A stretch of 64,000 nt of DNA from Hymenopus coronatus (GCA_030762935.1 CM060881.1:96150001-96214000); one strand, 5' to 3'; counted from the stretch's first letter, positions 22,905 to 34,250 are shown. Numbers and translations are program-made. Notes: a model not told the origin generated them from the letters alone.

Positions 22905-23460
22905 CTACTTAATAAACAGAGAAAGTAGGATTAGAATTAGACACGCGAGGGGTCCCAGGACACCGGCCTTAGCCCATTGTGGCTCTTTTCCTTTTACGTG
23001 ACCCCAGAAGAAGAGGCACGAGAGGACAGACCTGAAGGATGAACTGATCGGATGATGATGGACGCAAACATGGACAGGATCTGTAATGTCTAAAGTTGGA
23101 ACGCCGTCGACGCCTCCCTAGGCGAGCCAAGATCCTCCCGGTGGACCTCCGGAGGGAGCCTGAAACCCAAAAGCGGGTACCAACAAAGTATTCCCAACGG
23201 CGACGCCAGGATAGCATTTTACAATGCGTATTTCATCATCCTACTGCAATCCGCCGATCACCTTCGCTGGATCCTTCAAGCTTGAAAGAGAGATGATTAG
23301 GATAAGATGGGAATAGGAAATGGTGGACCGTAAAATTCGGTGTATGTAATGGACCTATCCAGCATTGACCTAGCGATCCGGGGAAACCTCCAATTAAACA
23401 AGCGTTAGGTAAGACGACCACGGGGATCGAACCTGCGGCCTCCAAACGAAACCACCTGAG
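22905..23460 (-). mobile_element. SINE-C relative, long minus-strand copy
   Basis: The minus-strand B box is at GGGATCGAACCTGCGGCC (about 23422-23439), followed by GATCCGGGGAAACCTCC and, further on, CTTGAAAGAGAGATGA. The distal 200 bp (GACGCCTCCC, AGCCTGAAACCC) align in order with the copies at 8277-8600 and 28905-29375. Confidence 0.65.
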
Positions 23461-23469
23461 ACATCCCTC

Positions 23470-24295
23470 TCGGTATATAGGGAAAGTATTATATTATAAT
23501 AAAAGATTAGAAATCGAGATTTTATCAGAAATGTATGTTTTGAGGCTCTCTGAATCTAAAAACTATTTTTTTTCTATAGATATACGTCAAACCGTCCATG
23601 TTTATGTTCGTGTGTGCCTATGTGGCTGTGAACAGCATAACTCAATAACGAAAAATCGGTTAAATACTACACTTGATATGTACGAGTATTCTGCATCTTT
23701 CAAGGATACGAAACAGAGATGTTTCAAGATAATCTCCCAAACCCAAACTAACCTTTACATGGAACATTTTTCAAAATTTCGATCTTCTCAAAATGGCTCT
23801 CGATTTATGAACGTATTGCATGTTTAAGATATCTTCATGGCAAATGAAATGTATATCTTGAAACTTTCTGGGAATACTTGCAGCCTCTAAAGTTATCTTC
23901 GTTTTGGATGATTTTTGTATAACTGATAAACCGTGAAAGATAGACAAACTCTTGCTGCACAAACAACATAAATCTTGTTAAAGCAGACAATTCATGCCAA
24001 ATACATTTTTTGCTGGAGTTAACCGATATCGAGATATTCCTCATTATTTTAAGTTATTCGTAGTTTTCATTCTGATCATGTAAGGAAAATGAAAGTTTAA
24101 TCCCAACGCACAGCGATCCACTCTAAAAAGAAACGATTATGGCTTTACCTTATAGTATTCGATATTCTCAAGGTACGTACAAAGTAATATGAAATTACAA
24201 CACCTCTGCTAATGTTTTTTCCTCAATTAGCATGAACTAGTTAGAAGAAGCTCAAGCTTTTGTAAAGCAGCTTGTTGCAGAATGTATAAATATAA
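23470..24295 (+). repeat. APR repeat, head degenerate
   Basis: It starts around GGGAAAGTATTATATTA and is recognisable from GAAATCGAGATTTTATCAG onward. It ends near TTGTTGCAGAATGTATAAA. It is an older copy. Confidence 0.75.
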
Positions 24296-25100
24296 CTTAT
24301 TTGTATTTTTTAAAAGAGTCATCCTTGCGTCAGTTGATACCATATCAAAATTGTACTGAAAGTGTGCTTTAACTAACGTCAGCGTTAATATTCTAATCCA
24401 AATTGTTTCCCGCCAGCGTCATATCCTCTTACTGATGGTTTTTCCAGGTTTTCCTCAGTTCTCATAACTGGCAGATGTCGAAGAGTTGTCCTAAACAGGT
24501 TCTCTTAAACGAGTAAAATCGCACGTTTGCAAACCTAGATGCAGCGATGCTGTGCAGTAATCATCGCTCCATTTCGATATGATGGAGAGAGAGAGGAAAA
24601 AAAAAAAAAAAACAGTGGAGAAGGCGAAGAATGGGAGATTGGTTGAGTGTGAAATAACTGTAAGGAAAGAGCGAGATAGCACTATTACTCAAAATCCAGA
24701 GGTGGGGTTTTGCACTCTAGACAGCTTAGTGAAATAGTCTTTTACACCTTGCGCCGTGTAGTATAGTTTTCTTCAAAACATGATGACCTTCAAACGGGAC
24801 CGCTCCCCTCTGTCACTCGGCAATAACAAATAGCAAACAAAAGACGAGCCTGTACTAGGGGTGAGAGGCAACGTAGTAAAGTCTCTTGTTTCCTCGAGAC
24901 TCATAGACTCTGCTTGCAAGTCGAGATTTGCGCCTCAGTTAAGAAATCAGTAAGTGGAAGACTTGGCAACTGCAAGGGTTGGTTTCACCCGCAAACTACC
25001 TAAACGCAAACTTCAATGTCACGACGAGGGTTATCATGTTCTGAAAAATACTGTACACCGGCAGATGCTGCACCCAGAGGGACTGCACTAAAACCACCGA
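24296..25100. other. Unassigned sequence
   Basis: About 800 bp without a recognised feature. A 17-A run lies at 24598-24614 beside GAGAGAGAG, which may mark the tail of an unrecognised retroposon. Confidence 0.45.
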
Positions 25101-25104
25101 GGGA

Positions 25105-25305
25105 GTTTTTTTTGGTAGTGTTTAACGCCCGCTTTAACTACTAATGGCACCGCGGTGACACTGGTGATACATGAATGGGATGTCGGGGGAAACCGGAGTA
25201 CCCGGAGAAAACCGCCCCAGCGCCGCTTTGTCCACCACAAATCTCACATGCGGTCGCTTGGGATCGAAGGTGAGAAGCAAGTGGTCTAACCATAGGCTCC
25301 CTACT
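25105..25305 (-). mobile_element. SINE-B, tRNA-headed repeat
   Basis: The T-rich tail TTTTTTTTGGTAGTGTTTAA at 25105 is followed by CGCCCGCTTTAACTAC, GGGGGAAACCGGAGTACCCG and GTCCACCACAAATCTC. The minus-strand head ends at GTGGTCTAACCATAGG, with part of the B box deleted. Confidence 0.75.
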
Positions 25306-25520
25306 CTGACCTTGAAACTTTCGTGGTTTTCCCTGAAGAGTAGGCGAATTCTGATTTCTGTTCTACCAGGATTTTCTTTCACTAATTTTCTTTCATTCCG
25401 TTTCCATCTTGCTCTCATTTCTCATAATGAGTTGTTTTTACCTGTCCCCCATTCTTTCATTTCACTTCCTTCTTTGTCTTTGAGAATTACAAGGCTGTGG
25501 TGGAGTGTGAACCGCGGCTG
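25306..25520 (+). other. SINE-like body fragment
   Basis: TTTCGTGGTTTTCCCTGAAG, then AGTAGGCGAAT and later TTTCCATCTTGCTC, resembles the body of the repeat at 35100-35240 in block order. No head is present. Confidence 0.4.
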
Positions 25521-25745
25521 AGGAAAGGTTTGTGCCCTATCGTCTACAATGATTTCGCTCTAGCCTAGGTTCCCCCCAGTCGAGTCAAGGTCTCTTGAGG
25601 GCGTACAAGGCTGTTACAGTCCTCACTGCGGACATCACAGTAAAACATTCCCGTATATTAATGGTGTCGGAAAACAACATGCCGTTTTGTAGTTGTGATG
25701 GCTGCTATGTCCTCAATATTTCTGTTGAACTACAGTAGAAATAAT

Positions 25746-25808
25746 TGATTTACAAGTCGATATGAGTTAAGGACATGTATGACTGAAAGTTTGAAATTCC
25801 AAACTAAT
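25746..25808 (-). repeat. Element Y, outer part, split by an APR insertion
   Basis: AAGGACATGTATGACTGAAA and GTTTGAAATTCC are the reverse of 52405-52445. The rest of the element is at 26700-26920, on the other side of an APR copy. Confidence 0.6.
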
Positions 25809-25817
25809 AATGCTAGC

Positions 25818-26693
25818 TTTTTACTTTCTCCATACGCACTATGAACATAGTGTATAGAGAAAGTATTGCACTCCACCAAAAATTCGATACCGAGATTTCA
25901 CCGGAAATATATGTTTTAGGGTCCCCAATATCCAAAAAAAGCATTTTCACAAAAAGGGCCGTGTGTGTGTGTGTGTCCGTGTGTCTGTGAACACGATAAC
26001 TCAAAAACGAAAAGTCGGTAAAATACCAAACTTGGTATTTAAGTTTAGTATCTTCCAGGGATGCGACACGAAGATTTTGAGAAAAATCCCCCCACCCCCA
26101 ACTACCCTTTACATGGAACTTTTTTCGAAAATTTTGATTTTCTCAGAAATGGCTCTAACGATTTTGATTAAAATTTCGGATATTAAACACATTTACCTGA
26201 TAAATGAAATGTATATCTAGAATTTTCTGGGAATAGCCTCTGAAGAGTAGTTTATTCTGGGTCAATTTTACTAAATTTTGAATAACTGCTAAACCGTAAT
26301 AGATTGACAAAAACTTACTACACAAAAATGTAGAGCACATTAAAACACACAATTCATGTTATATACATTTTTTTCGTGGAGTTCGTCGTTTTGTGACATT
26401 CCTTATTTTTGGTTTCTGCTATGAAAAACGTATACTTTTCTCATACTGGAACTTGTCAACTCCTATCCATATAAACAAAGGAACTTCATTGACATAGCAA
26501 CCAGCTTTTGACTATCACTTTAACCTACGGTTGTCCCTTATTTCGCTTCTACTTACAAGGATGCGAGTAATAAGACTATTTCTGCTAATTTTTTTCTGAT
26601 TAGCATAAAGTAAATAGAAGTATAAGCTTTTTATGAATTATTTTTTGTAGGGATATGGAGAAAGTCATGTGAATGGTACACATCAGATTTTTT
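25818..26693 (+). repeat. APR repeat, reference full-length copy
   Basis: This 876-bp copy shows the whole unit. The order is: T-rich start and the head palindrome (TACTTTCTCC...GTGTATAGAGAAAG); CACTCCACCAAAAATTCG; TTTCACCGGAAATATATG; the GT tract (25960-25978); GAACACGATAACTCAAAAAC; TACCAAACTTGGTATTTAAG; GATGCGACACGAAGATTTTG; CTACCCTTTACATGGA; GATTTTGATTAAAAT; GGGAATAGCCTCTGAAGA; AACTGCTAAACCGTAATAGA; CACACAATTCATGTTATATA; CTTCTACTTACAAGGA; GATTAGCATAAAGTAAATAG; and the tail GGAGAAAGTCATGTGAATGG ending in ATCAGATTTTTT. No transposase or RT is encoded. It is inserted in element Y, whose second copy at 52.1-52.4 kb serves as an empty-site comparison. Confidence 0.93.
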
Positions 26694-26699
26694 GTTAAA

Positions 26700-26920
26700 A
26701 TTAAACCACAGATGTAATATAATGCAAATAAATTACAGTGCAAAATGTCATCAATTTTGCTCTAATGGTTTGGGAGTTATGGTCAAATTTGTTTTTGTTT
26801 TTGACACTAAAAAGTCCCATGCGATAAAAAATTAAAATTTTGGCATAATATTTTAAACCTAGAAATTGTCCTAGGTTTCTCTTCGTCTTTTTGTAGCCTA
26901 AATAAAGAATACATTTAGAT
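26700..26920 (-). repeat. Element Y, inner part
   Basis: ATTACAGTGCAAAATGTCAT, TTTGACACTAAAAAGTC, AAAAATTAAAATTTTGGC and CTAGGTTTCTCTTCG align in reverse with 52140-52400. No coding is seen. Confidence 0.6.
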
Positions 26921-27126
26921 ACGGATGGGGCTTTAATGGAGACTAACGGAGGGATGCTCCATCTGGAAACTGCTGCCTCCCGTAGTCCTTCACCTCATCC
27001 CTTCCTTCCGGACGTAATATAGGTGCACGAGGTCAAGTGCTGTAAGTCCTCAGCCTATACATATAGAACATTTTCCCAGAAAACAAAACAGAGCACGTCC
27101 AACCCTGTAGTGTATGCTAACCTGCA

Positions 27127-27285
27127 CTTTTAAGTTTTCTACTTCGTACATAGTACAGAAAGCATCGCATTCCACCTGAAATTCGACTCCAAGATTTCAT
27201 TGGAAATACACGTTTTAAGGTATCCTGTATAGACAATTATAAAAAGGTACATGTGTGTATGTGAGCGCGTGTTTTGTGTAGCTAT
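27127..27285 (+). repeat. APR head fragment
   Basis: Only the head and the first 130 bp are present (GTTTTCTACTTCGTACATAG through the degenerate GT tract). Confidence 0.7.
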
Positions 27286-27560
27286 TGTGGTTATTCATAT
27301 GTTTCTCCCGATCTTATATACAGAGAAGAATTTCAAAGCCATTATATAGCTATTCGCTTCTAAACATCTGGCTATCTATTAAGCTTTCTCTATACATATT
27401 TCTTGTATATAACGAAATGTTTGAACTATTTCTAAAAACAAAGTCAGGTGCCTCTCGGTAATGAATGCACAATGCTCATTGTAATTCTCTCAGTCTCCCA
27501 ATTTTTTTTTTAAATGTTTTTTTTAAAACAGTAACGAAGTCTGATCAGGACTCCGGTACT

Positions 27561-27755
27561 GTATCCCTATTTTCATTTCCCCCCGTAGGTTTTACTGTTT
27601 ACTGGTTTTACTGTTTCTTTTACAAACATATACACACACATTGCACAAACATATAACATCCATGCCCAACGCGGGACTCGAACCCACGATCCCCTGCCCA
27701 CGAAGCACCAAAGCGAGACGCTTTAGCGAGCGTGGCCACAATTTCGGCTGGTTAC
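27561..27755 (-). mobile_element. SINE-E, tRNA-headed repeat
   Basis: The minus-strand B box is GTGGGTTCGAGTCCCGC (27682-27666), with an upstream loop-rich head (GTGGCCACGCTCGCTAAAGC). The body (GTTGGGCATGGATGTTATAT) resembles 48330-48375. It may have a tRNA origin but does not close as a tRNA, so it is not called a tRNA gene. Confidence 0.6.
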
Positions 27756-28014
27756 CGGAGTTTAATTATAAAATATTAGCCTCAAATAAAATATTGCTCT
27801 ATTGAACTACATTTTTTAAACATTATCCCTTTACCAATTATAACATGTATTGCATCAACTTTAATTATTCCATAAACCTTTATGAAAATATAGAAAATAG
27901 ATTAACCATAAATTGTTTAGCTGATCTTACAGGAATAACACAAAAATGCTCAAATTCCTTTTCCGGCATAATTGCCAGCAATTAAGGATCAATCTGGTAA
28001 ATAAACGGGCCTTG

Positions 28015-28200
28015 TCATTGCTGAGATACCTGGGTCCAGCCGCCAGGTATCTCCTTTCACCTATTCCTCCCTCCCTCCCTCCCTCCCTCCCTCCCTCCCT
28101 CCCTCCCTCCCTCCCTCCCTCCCGGGGGCGTCCCCTTCTGGAACATAGGTACAAAAATCGAACTGATCGGCGACGAGTCCCTTCCGTATGTATCATATCC
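28015..28200 (+). mobile_element. SINE-C 3' part interrupted by CTCC repeats
   Basis: After the CTCC tract the sequence CCCGGGGGCGTCCCCTTCTG, then ATAGGTACAAAAAT and ACGAGTCCCTTCC, is the 3' end block of SINE-C (compare 41130-41190). Confidence 0.6.
28066..28123. repeat. (CTCC)n microsatellite
   Basis: About 14 CTCC units lie inside a SINE-C copy. Overlapping open frames reading PPSL repeats or GGRE repeats are artefacts of this tract. Confidence 0.95.
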
Positions 28201-28244
28201 TATTTCTGAAAACTGTTTTAAATCACTGTTAGCATAAAGCGGTA

Positions 28245-28398
28245 AAAATCTCATATGTTACATTCACATGGATTTCTCTACTTATTCTGCAACAAAGTAG
28301 TTTTACAAAGTTTATTCTTGTATCTACTTCGCGCTGATCAAGATGAACTTTATCAGAAATGTTTTTATTACACATTATTTCTTTTTACAAGAGGAAAA
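28245..28398 (-). repeat. APR repeat, tail segment, split by SINE-D
   Basis: The tail at 28247-28280 is followed by the GATCAAGATGAACTTTATCA block. It breaks at the 10-bp sequence AAGAGGAAAA (28389-28398), which is repeated after the SINE. Confidence 0.85.
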
Positions 28399-28637
28399 AT
28401 CCCGCCTGGGTAGTGTGGTGGTAGCGTGTCTGCCACACATTCAAAAGGTCGCGAGTTTGAATCTCGCTTAGGGTGAGTTGCCCGGATAAGGCTTTTGTAG
28501 GGGTTTTCACTTATCCTGAGAAGACGAATGTCGAGTAACTTTAAGCTCCATGGACCCCAAAATCATTTGAGCACCATTTCATCAATTTCATCCATCGTCT
28601 AATATGACCAACGGTTAAAGGACTTTAAGCTACAAAA
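28399..28637 (+). mobile_element. SINE-D, intact with 10-bp target duplication
   Basis: A 239-bp body lies between direct copies of AAGAGGAAAA (28389-28398 and 28638-28647). The tRNA-derived head has A box GTAGTGTGGTGGTAGCG and B box GAGTTTGAATCTCGC (28453-28467), so it has an internal RNA polymerase III promoter layout. The body contains GGATAAGGCTTTTGTAGG, CTTATCCTGAGAAGACG and AATCATTTGAGCACCATTTC. It has a short A-rich 3' end (AAGCTACAAAAA). It interrupts an APR copy cleanly, which proves it is younger than that copy. Confidence 0.9.
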
Positions 28638-28900
28638 AAGAGGAAAAGGAAGATATAATACATTAAAGCGATAGTCAAACCTTTCAGAATCCAGTCGCTA
28701 TCTGAGAGTTTTATGTACAGTTCTCTTTGCTGGAGCAGGAGAGCGAAAAAGGAATAACGAATTCCCAATTGAGACATCTTCAGTGTTGCACAATTGAAAC
28801 CAATAAAAAGGAATATCTCAGAAATGGTTCATTCAACAAAAAATTACATTTAAAATAAATTGCGTGATTAACGGGATGTACATGTTTTGTATATATATGT
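28638..28900 (-). repeat. APR repeat, central segment
   Basis: It resumes after the SINE-D target duplication with GAGGAAAAGGAAGATATAAT and runs to the GGATGTACATGTTTTGTATA block, where SINE-C interrupts it. Confidence 0.8.
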
Positions 28901-28904
28901 GTGT

Positions 28905-29375
28905 GTGTATGTGATATCGGAGGGTGTTCCACACTCAGACATTGGCTTATTGTACGTCACACTCCAGGAGGATAGAATGAGAGTAATTACAACGGGCGGC
29001 CGAAATTAGACGGCCTGGAGAGAGCCACCGTGGAAGGTCTGTAACAGTTTCTAATCACCCCTTCATCTCGATACGATGAGTGCTAGGAACCCGCGCCCCA
29101 AGTCTGACCAAACTCGCTGGTTCTACAGACGACTTTCAACGTCATCCCGCCGTCGAGAGCTGTAGTAACAAAGCGCAATCACCACCATGGAAGGGCGCCA
29201 CTACCGTACTCCTCATGACACAACTATGAAAGAGATTGATTGGATGAAATGGAGATGGAATGAAGAGGGGAAATGAAGAAACCTCCCCAGCGTTTGCCTA
29301 GTGACCCGGGAAAAAAACCCCAAGAAGCCCATGGGTCAGAGAGGTCGGCCGCGGGAATCGATCCCACGATATCCC
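28905..29375 (-). mobile_element. SINE-C, fullest minus-strand copy
   Basis: On the minus strand the B box (GGGATCGATTCC, about 29363-29352) leads to CCCATGGGCTTCTTGGGG, then CCCGGGTCACTAGGCAAACG, CTGGGGAGGTTTCTTCATTT and a long distal domain up to ACACCCTCCGATATC. The length of about 470 bp is long for a SINE. It sits inside an APR copy, next to an AT/GT stretch. Confidence 0.75.
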
Positions 29376-29435
29376 AATACCATCCAGAGTAAATAGTACT
29401 TTAGAGGCTCCTTACAGAAAATTCAAGATTTTCAT
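29376..29435 (-). repeat. APR fragment resuming after SINE-C
   Basis: CATCCAGAGTAAATAGTACTT, AGAGGCTCC and GAAAATTCAAGATTTTCA continue the APR copy of 28638-28900. A new + copy then starts. Confidence 0.7.
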
Positions 29436-30283
29436 TTTTACTTTCTCTACACATAGTGTATAGAGAAGGTATTGCATTGCACCCAAAAATTCGATACCGA
29501 GATTTCACCGGAAATACATGTTTTGAGATTCCCTGAATACAAAAAAAATCATTTTTAGAAAAATGTCCGTGTGTGTCTGTCTCTGTCTGTCGTGTGTATG
29601 TGTGTGAGTGTGTCTGTGGGCAGCATAGCAGAAAAAAAGAAAAGACCGTTAACGCCCAATTTTTGTATTTAAGTTTGGGTATCTTCCGAGGAAGGTATCT
29701 TCCTTTACATGGAAAAAATTTTGAAAATGTTGATTTTTTTAAAAATTGCTCTGACGATTTTGATTAAAATATCGTATATTAAAGATATTTACCTGAAAAA
29801 ATAAAATGCATATCTTGAATTTTCTGGGAATAGCACCTGAAGACTACTTTATTCTGTATGAATTTTACGGAACTGTGCATGACTGCTAAACCGTAAGAGA
29901 CGGGGAAAAACTTACTGCACAGAAATTGTAGCTCACGATAAAACACACAGTTTATGTCATATACATTTTTTCGTGGAGTTGATCATTTTTTTAAAAGATA
30001 TTCCTGTTTTTTCGTTTTAGTTTTGAAAAACAAACTTTTCTCATACAGGAATTTCTTAACTCTTGTGAATACAAATAAAGGTACTTCACTTACATAGCAA
30101 CCAGCTTTTGGCTATCATGTTGACCTATGGGACTCCCTCATTTTGCTTCTACTTACAAGGAAGCAAGTAATAAGACTATTTCTGCTAATTAGCATGAAGT
30201 AAATAGAAGCATAAGCTTTTTAACTACAATTTGATGCAGAGATGTAGAGAAAGTCATGTGAATGGAACGCATCAGATTTTTTT
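29436..30283 (+). repeat. APR repeat, near full length
   Basis: A shortened head (CTTTCTCTACACATAGTGTA) starts at 29441 and the complete tail ends ..GCATCAGATTTTTTT at 30283. The GT region (29568-29615) is long and complex. Confidence 0.9.
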
Positions 30284-30800
30284 ATTAAAATACTGTGTAT
30301 TAAAGACATTTACACGACAAACATAATGTACATCTTGAATTTTCTGGGAATATCCTCTGAATATCTCTTTATTCTGGATTAATTTTGCTGGATTTTGCAT
30401 AACTAGTAAACCGTAATGGATAGACAAAATCTTACTACACAAAATATGTAAATCTCGTTGAAACACACAATTTATGTCATATATATTTCGTAGATTTACC
30501 ATTTTGAGATATTCCTTGTTATTGGTTTCTATTTTTGAAATACTTCTACTTCTCTCATTCGGTGATTTGCCAACTCCTGGCCATATTAACAAAGGCAACC
30601 TGCTTTTAAAAGATTTGGTTATCGCTTTAGCCTATGGTACTCCCTTATTTCCGTTCTACTACAAGGAAGCAACTAATAAGACCATTTCTGCTAATTTTTT
30701 CTCGATTAGCACGAAGTAAATAGAAGAATAAGCTTTTTAACAATAATTTGTTGCAATAATGTAAAGAAAGTCATGTGAATGGAACACATAAGATTTTTGT
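30284..30800 (+). repeat. APR repeat, tail half
   Basis: It begins at ATTAAAATACTGTGTATTAA, directly after the previous tail, and ends ..CATAAGATTTTTGTG. The first half of the unit is missing. Confidence 0.85.
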
Positions 30801-31165
30801 GATTCAAATGTATTCAACATACGTTAATTTACCGGACCAAAATCGTTACAGCATATTTGAGAATATCAATGTTTTCGAAAAAGTTTTTATGGAAAGGGTA
30901 GTTCGGAGAGATTTTGTTGAAAACCTTCATGTCATATCCTTCAAAGCTGTTGAACTTAAATACCAATTTGGTGCTTTATAGGCATTCCGTTTGAGTAATG
31001 CCGCTACGAGTCACACACACACACCTCCGGAACTTTTTCTCAAATGTCTCTTTGGGTTCAGGGGACCTCAAAAATATATTTACCGTGAAGCCCCAAATCG
31101 TTTTTAGTTGGCATATAATACCTTTTATACTTATTATGCATATAGTACGTGATAGAGAAAATAAT
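30801..31165 (-). repeat. APR repeat, head half
   Basis: CAAAATCGTTACAGCATATTT, through TGTTGAAAACCTTCATGTCA, to a head ending ACGTGATAGAGAAAAT near 31162. Confidence 0.75.
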
Positions 31166-31412
31166 GCGCTTTCGTAAGAATAGTTGGTGTGTATAAATAT
31201 ACGATAGAAAAAACAGAAATAACAGATCCTTTATTAATTTTTTTTCGAATTAAAAGTTTAAATTCTTCATGCAATTTATTAAATGGAATCTATGAGTATA
31301 AAACTATACTGTAAAGTATATAAAAAGTGTTTAATATAAGATATATATATATCTTATTAGAATTAATAAAGAATATTGGAATACACATCTTATATATTTA
31401 TTATTCAGACAC

Positions 31413-32241
31413 TTTACTATTTCTCGTGTAGCGCGTATGTACAATATACATAGTACAAAGAGAAATTATAGAATTCGACACAGTATTTCACTGGAAATGC
31501 ATGTTTTGAGTGACCTTGAGTCAATAAAACACTTGTAAAAAGGCAAGTGCGTGTATCTGTCTGTGGACAGCATAATTCGAAACGAAAAGTCGGTTAAATA
31601 CCAAATTTTGTATCCTTTAAGGATGTGAAACAAACTACCCTTTACATGAAAGATTTTTGGAGAGGTTCTATTTTCTTAAAAAAGGCTCTAATGGTTTTGA
31701 TTAAATTTATTTTGATTAAAGATATATACATGACAAAATGTATAATTTTATTTTTTAAGAATAGACTCTGAAGATCTATTCATTGTGAACGACTTTTGTA
31801 TAATTAGTAAACCGTAAGAGCTAGACAAAAACTCAATAAAAAACTGTAGATCCCCTTAAAACACGTAATTTATGCCATGTACATTTTTGTAGAATTTGCT
31901 GTTTCCGAAATATTCCCTGTTATTTGTCTCAATTTTAAACTACTTCAACTTTTCTCAGACGGGAAGTCATCTTTTGTTTCCCCTTTCTTATGTTTTACGG
32001 CTGACCTTTGCAATGCGAACCGATTTTCAGTTGTTTAACATAGCGATAGCTTTAAAACGATTTGACTATGACTTTAGCCTAGTGTTTTCCCGCTTTACTT
32101 ATAAAGAACTATAAGTAAAGACATGTCTGCTAATGCCAATCTTGATTAGCATGAAGTAGATAGAAAAATGAACTTTTATAAGAATAGTTTATCACAGAGT
32201 AAGTAGAAAAAGTCACGTGAATGTAACGCATCAGATTTTTT
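31413..32241 (+). repeat. APR repeat, diverged but full span
   Basis: The head is at 31413-31470 and the tail ends ..CGCATCAGATTTTTT at 32241. It appears to belong to the same older subfamily as the copies at 41.7-43.6 kb (TTCTCAAACGGGAAG-type block). Confidence 0.8.
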
Positions 32242-32570
32242 AACGTCTTTATGAACTGTAGAATAATTAGTACCAAGCTTGTATACCAGGTAGAGTTAAG
32301 GAGATATTGAAAACACCGGTATGCATGATTCTGGGGTCTCCTCTTTCCTCGTTACTAAAGTTGATGCTAATTCCAACATTTTAATCAGTTTTTTTCTAAC
32401 ACGGGCCATTTTTTTTTACAATTAGTAGTTATACCTAAACTGATTTAACGTAGTTCTGTGTATACATCGTATGGAACTAAACAAGAAACTACAAAACTTA
32501 TAAATACTATTAATTACATTCTTTTTAAGTTCAATCTCTGCAAATTTAGCTCAGTCTGCAGTTACTTTTC
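32242..32570. other. Unassigned AT-rich sequence
   Basis: No feature is recognised. It may contain the 5' flank of the element whose coding relic follows. Confidence 0.4.
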
Positions 32571-34250
32571 AAATAGTGAGGATATATTTTTGTGAGTGGC
32601 AGTTGTATGTCATACATTTGTATAACATGAAGCAATATGTCTCAAGAAAGGGTAAAAGTAATCCTTATATATTTTGTCACACCTGTGGCAATTTTGTTGT
32701 TCAAAAGAGAAGACAAAATATTACAAACCTTGTTAAAAGGACCCACAGTGTATATTTTCATATAAAGTTTGGAGAGCTTGACAAAAAGTGGCCTCCAAAA
32801 AAGTATGTCATACCTGTGGAACCACTGAGGAAATGGAGTAAAGAAAAAAAGCTAGTAAGACCTTTGCTAATACTATGATCTGGCATGAATCTCGAAACCA
32901 TGTCGATGATTGCTATTTTGTGTATGTGATGTTACAGGCTACAACACAAAACATATTAAATAAATTGCTTATCCAAATGTATAGTCAGCAAAAAGACCCA
33001 CATCACATGGTCCTGGTGTCCATGGAAAGGAGTCGTTAACAGATTCTGAAAAAAACTTCTCAAGGCAGCAGCAGTGATTTAGATATCCAAGAACTGGATT
33101 TTCATCAACCTCAACAGCTCACACACACACAGAACTAAATGATTTGGTTAGAGACTTAAATATTCCTAAGAATTCTGCTGAATTATTGGGATCTAGACTA
33201 AAGCAAACAGATCCCCTCTCTTGGAACGCCATTTTCCTGGTACAGACACCGTGAAGAGGAATTTGTTCCACATTTCTTCAGGAAGAAAATCCTACATATT
33301 GCCACGATATTCCTAGTTTAGTGATTGCCTTGGGAGCTATTGAATACATTCCACGTGAATGGAGACTTTCTAGAGGAATCGAAAATTAGTCTGAAAAGGT
33401 ACTCTTGTATAACGGAGATATATGTGCATCAGTTCCAGTAGCCCATTCAAGGAAACGTATCGTAACTTAAAATTACTTCTAGAAAAAGTAAAATATGCAG
33501 AACATAAGTGCAGGTGTGTGGAAGATTTAAAAGTTCTTGGCATGATACTAGGTGAGCAATCAGGTTACCCTTAAATGCCATGTTTTATTTGTAAATGGGA
33601 TACTGGAACCGGATCCGATCACTAAACAAGAAAAAATTGGAAGCAGAATGAGTGGAATGGAATGAAGTATGTAATTCATGAGTGTCTTGTAGACCCCAAA
33701 AATGTTTTCTTACCACCTTTGCACATAAAATAAAGCTTAATGAAGCAATATGTGAAGGATTTAAATAAGGATGGCAACTGCTACAAATTTATCTGAAAGA
33801 AGTTCCCTGGTATATCTGATGCTAAAGTTAAAGACGGAATATTTGTTGGCCACAAATTAGGAAGTTGATTTCCGACACCTTTTTAGAAGAAACGATGACA
33901 GATACTGAAAAACAGACATGGATAGGTTTTAAGAGTATCATCGAAAACTTTTTGGGAAATTACAGGAATCCAAATTACAAAAATATTGCTTAAGATCTTT
34001 CGAGAGCTGAGCTGCAATACTGCAATATGAGTGTGAAAGTAAATTCCTACACTCCTTTTTGGACTTTTCTCCAGAAAATCTCGGCTGTAGCTGTGGGGAT
34101 CAGGGTAAACGATTTCACCAGGACATAAAATAAATGCAAAGACGTTACCAGTGAAAGTGGAATATGAATATAATAGCTGTAAATTGCTGGGTGCTGAAAG
34201 GAAATGTATCACATTATTTCTAAAATAGAAACTCTAAAAAGCGTTCATTT
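32571..34250 (+). pseudogene. Decayed long ORF of a CxxC-type, transposon-associated family
   Basis: In shifting plus-strand frames a protein of roughly 550 residues can be followed. An N-terminal CxxC motif (FCHTCGN, 32673-32693) and a LDKKWPPKKY segment come first. Next is a well-kept block ELNDLVRDLNIPKNSAELLG (33132-33191), then EWRLS. DLKVLGMILG is followed by PCFICKWD (33521-33602), a second cysteine pair. The end has DPKNVFLPPLHIK (33692-33730), FLHSFLDFSPENLG (34042-34083) and KRFHQDI (34105-34125). I recall this order from unnamed multi-copy arthropod and cnidarian proteins that look transposon-derived; this is from memory and unverified. Many stops and frameshifts make it a dead copy. 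The strongest conservation lies in the ELNDLVRDL block. The catalytic chemistry is unknown to me. Confidence 0.75.

Noticed and set aside
28066..28123. Proline/serine-rich and glycine/arginine-rich protein frames
   Set aside because: They are translations of the CTCC microsatellite on both strands.
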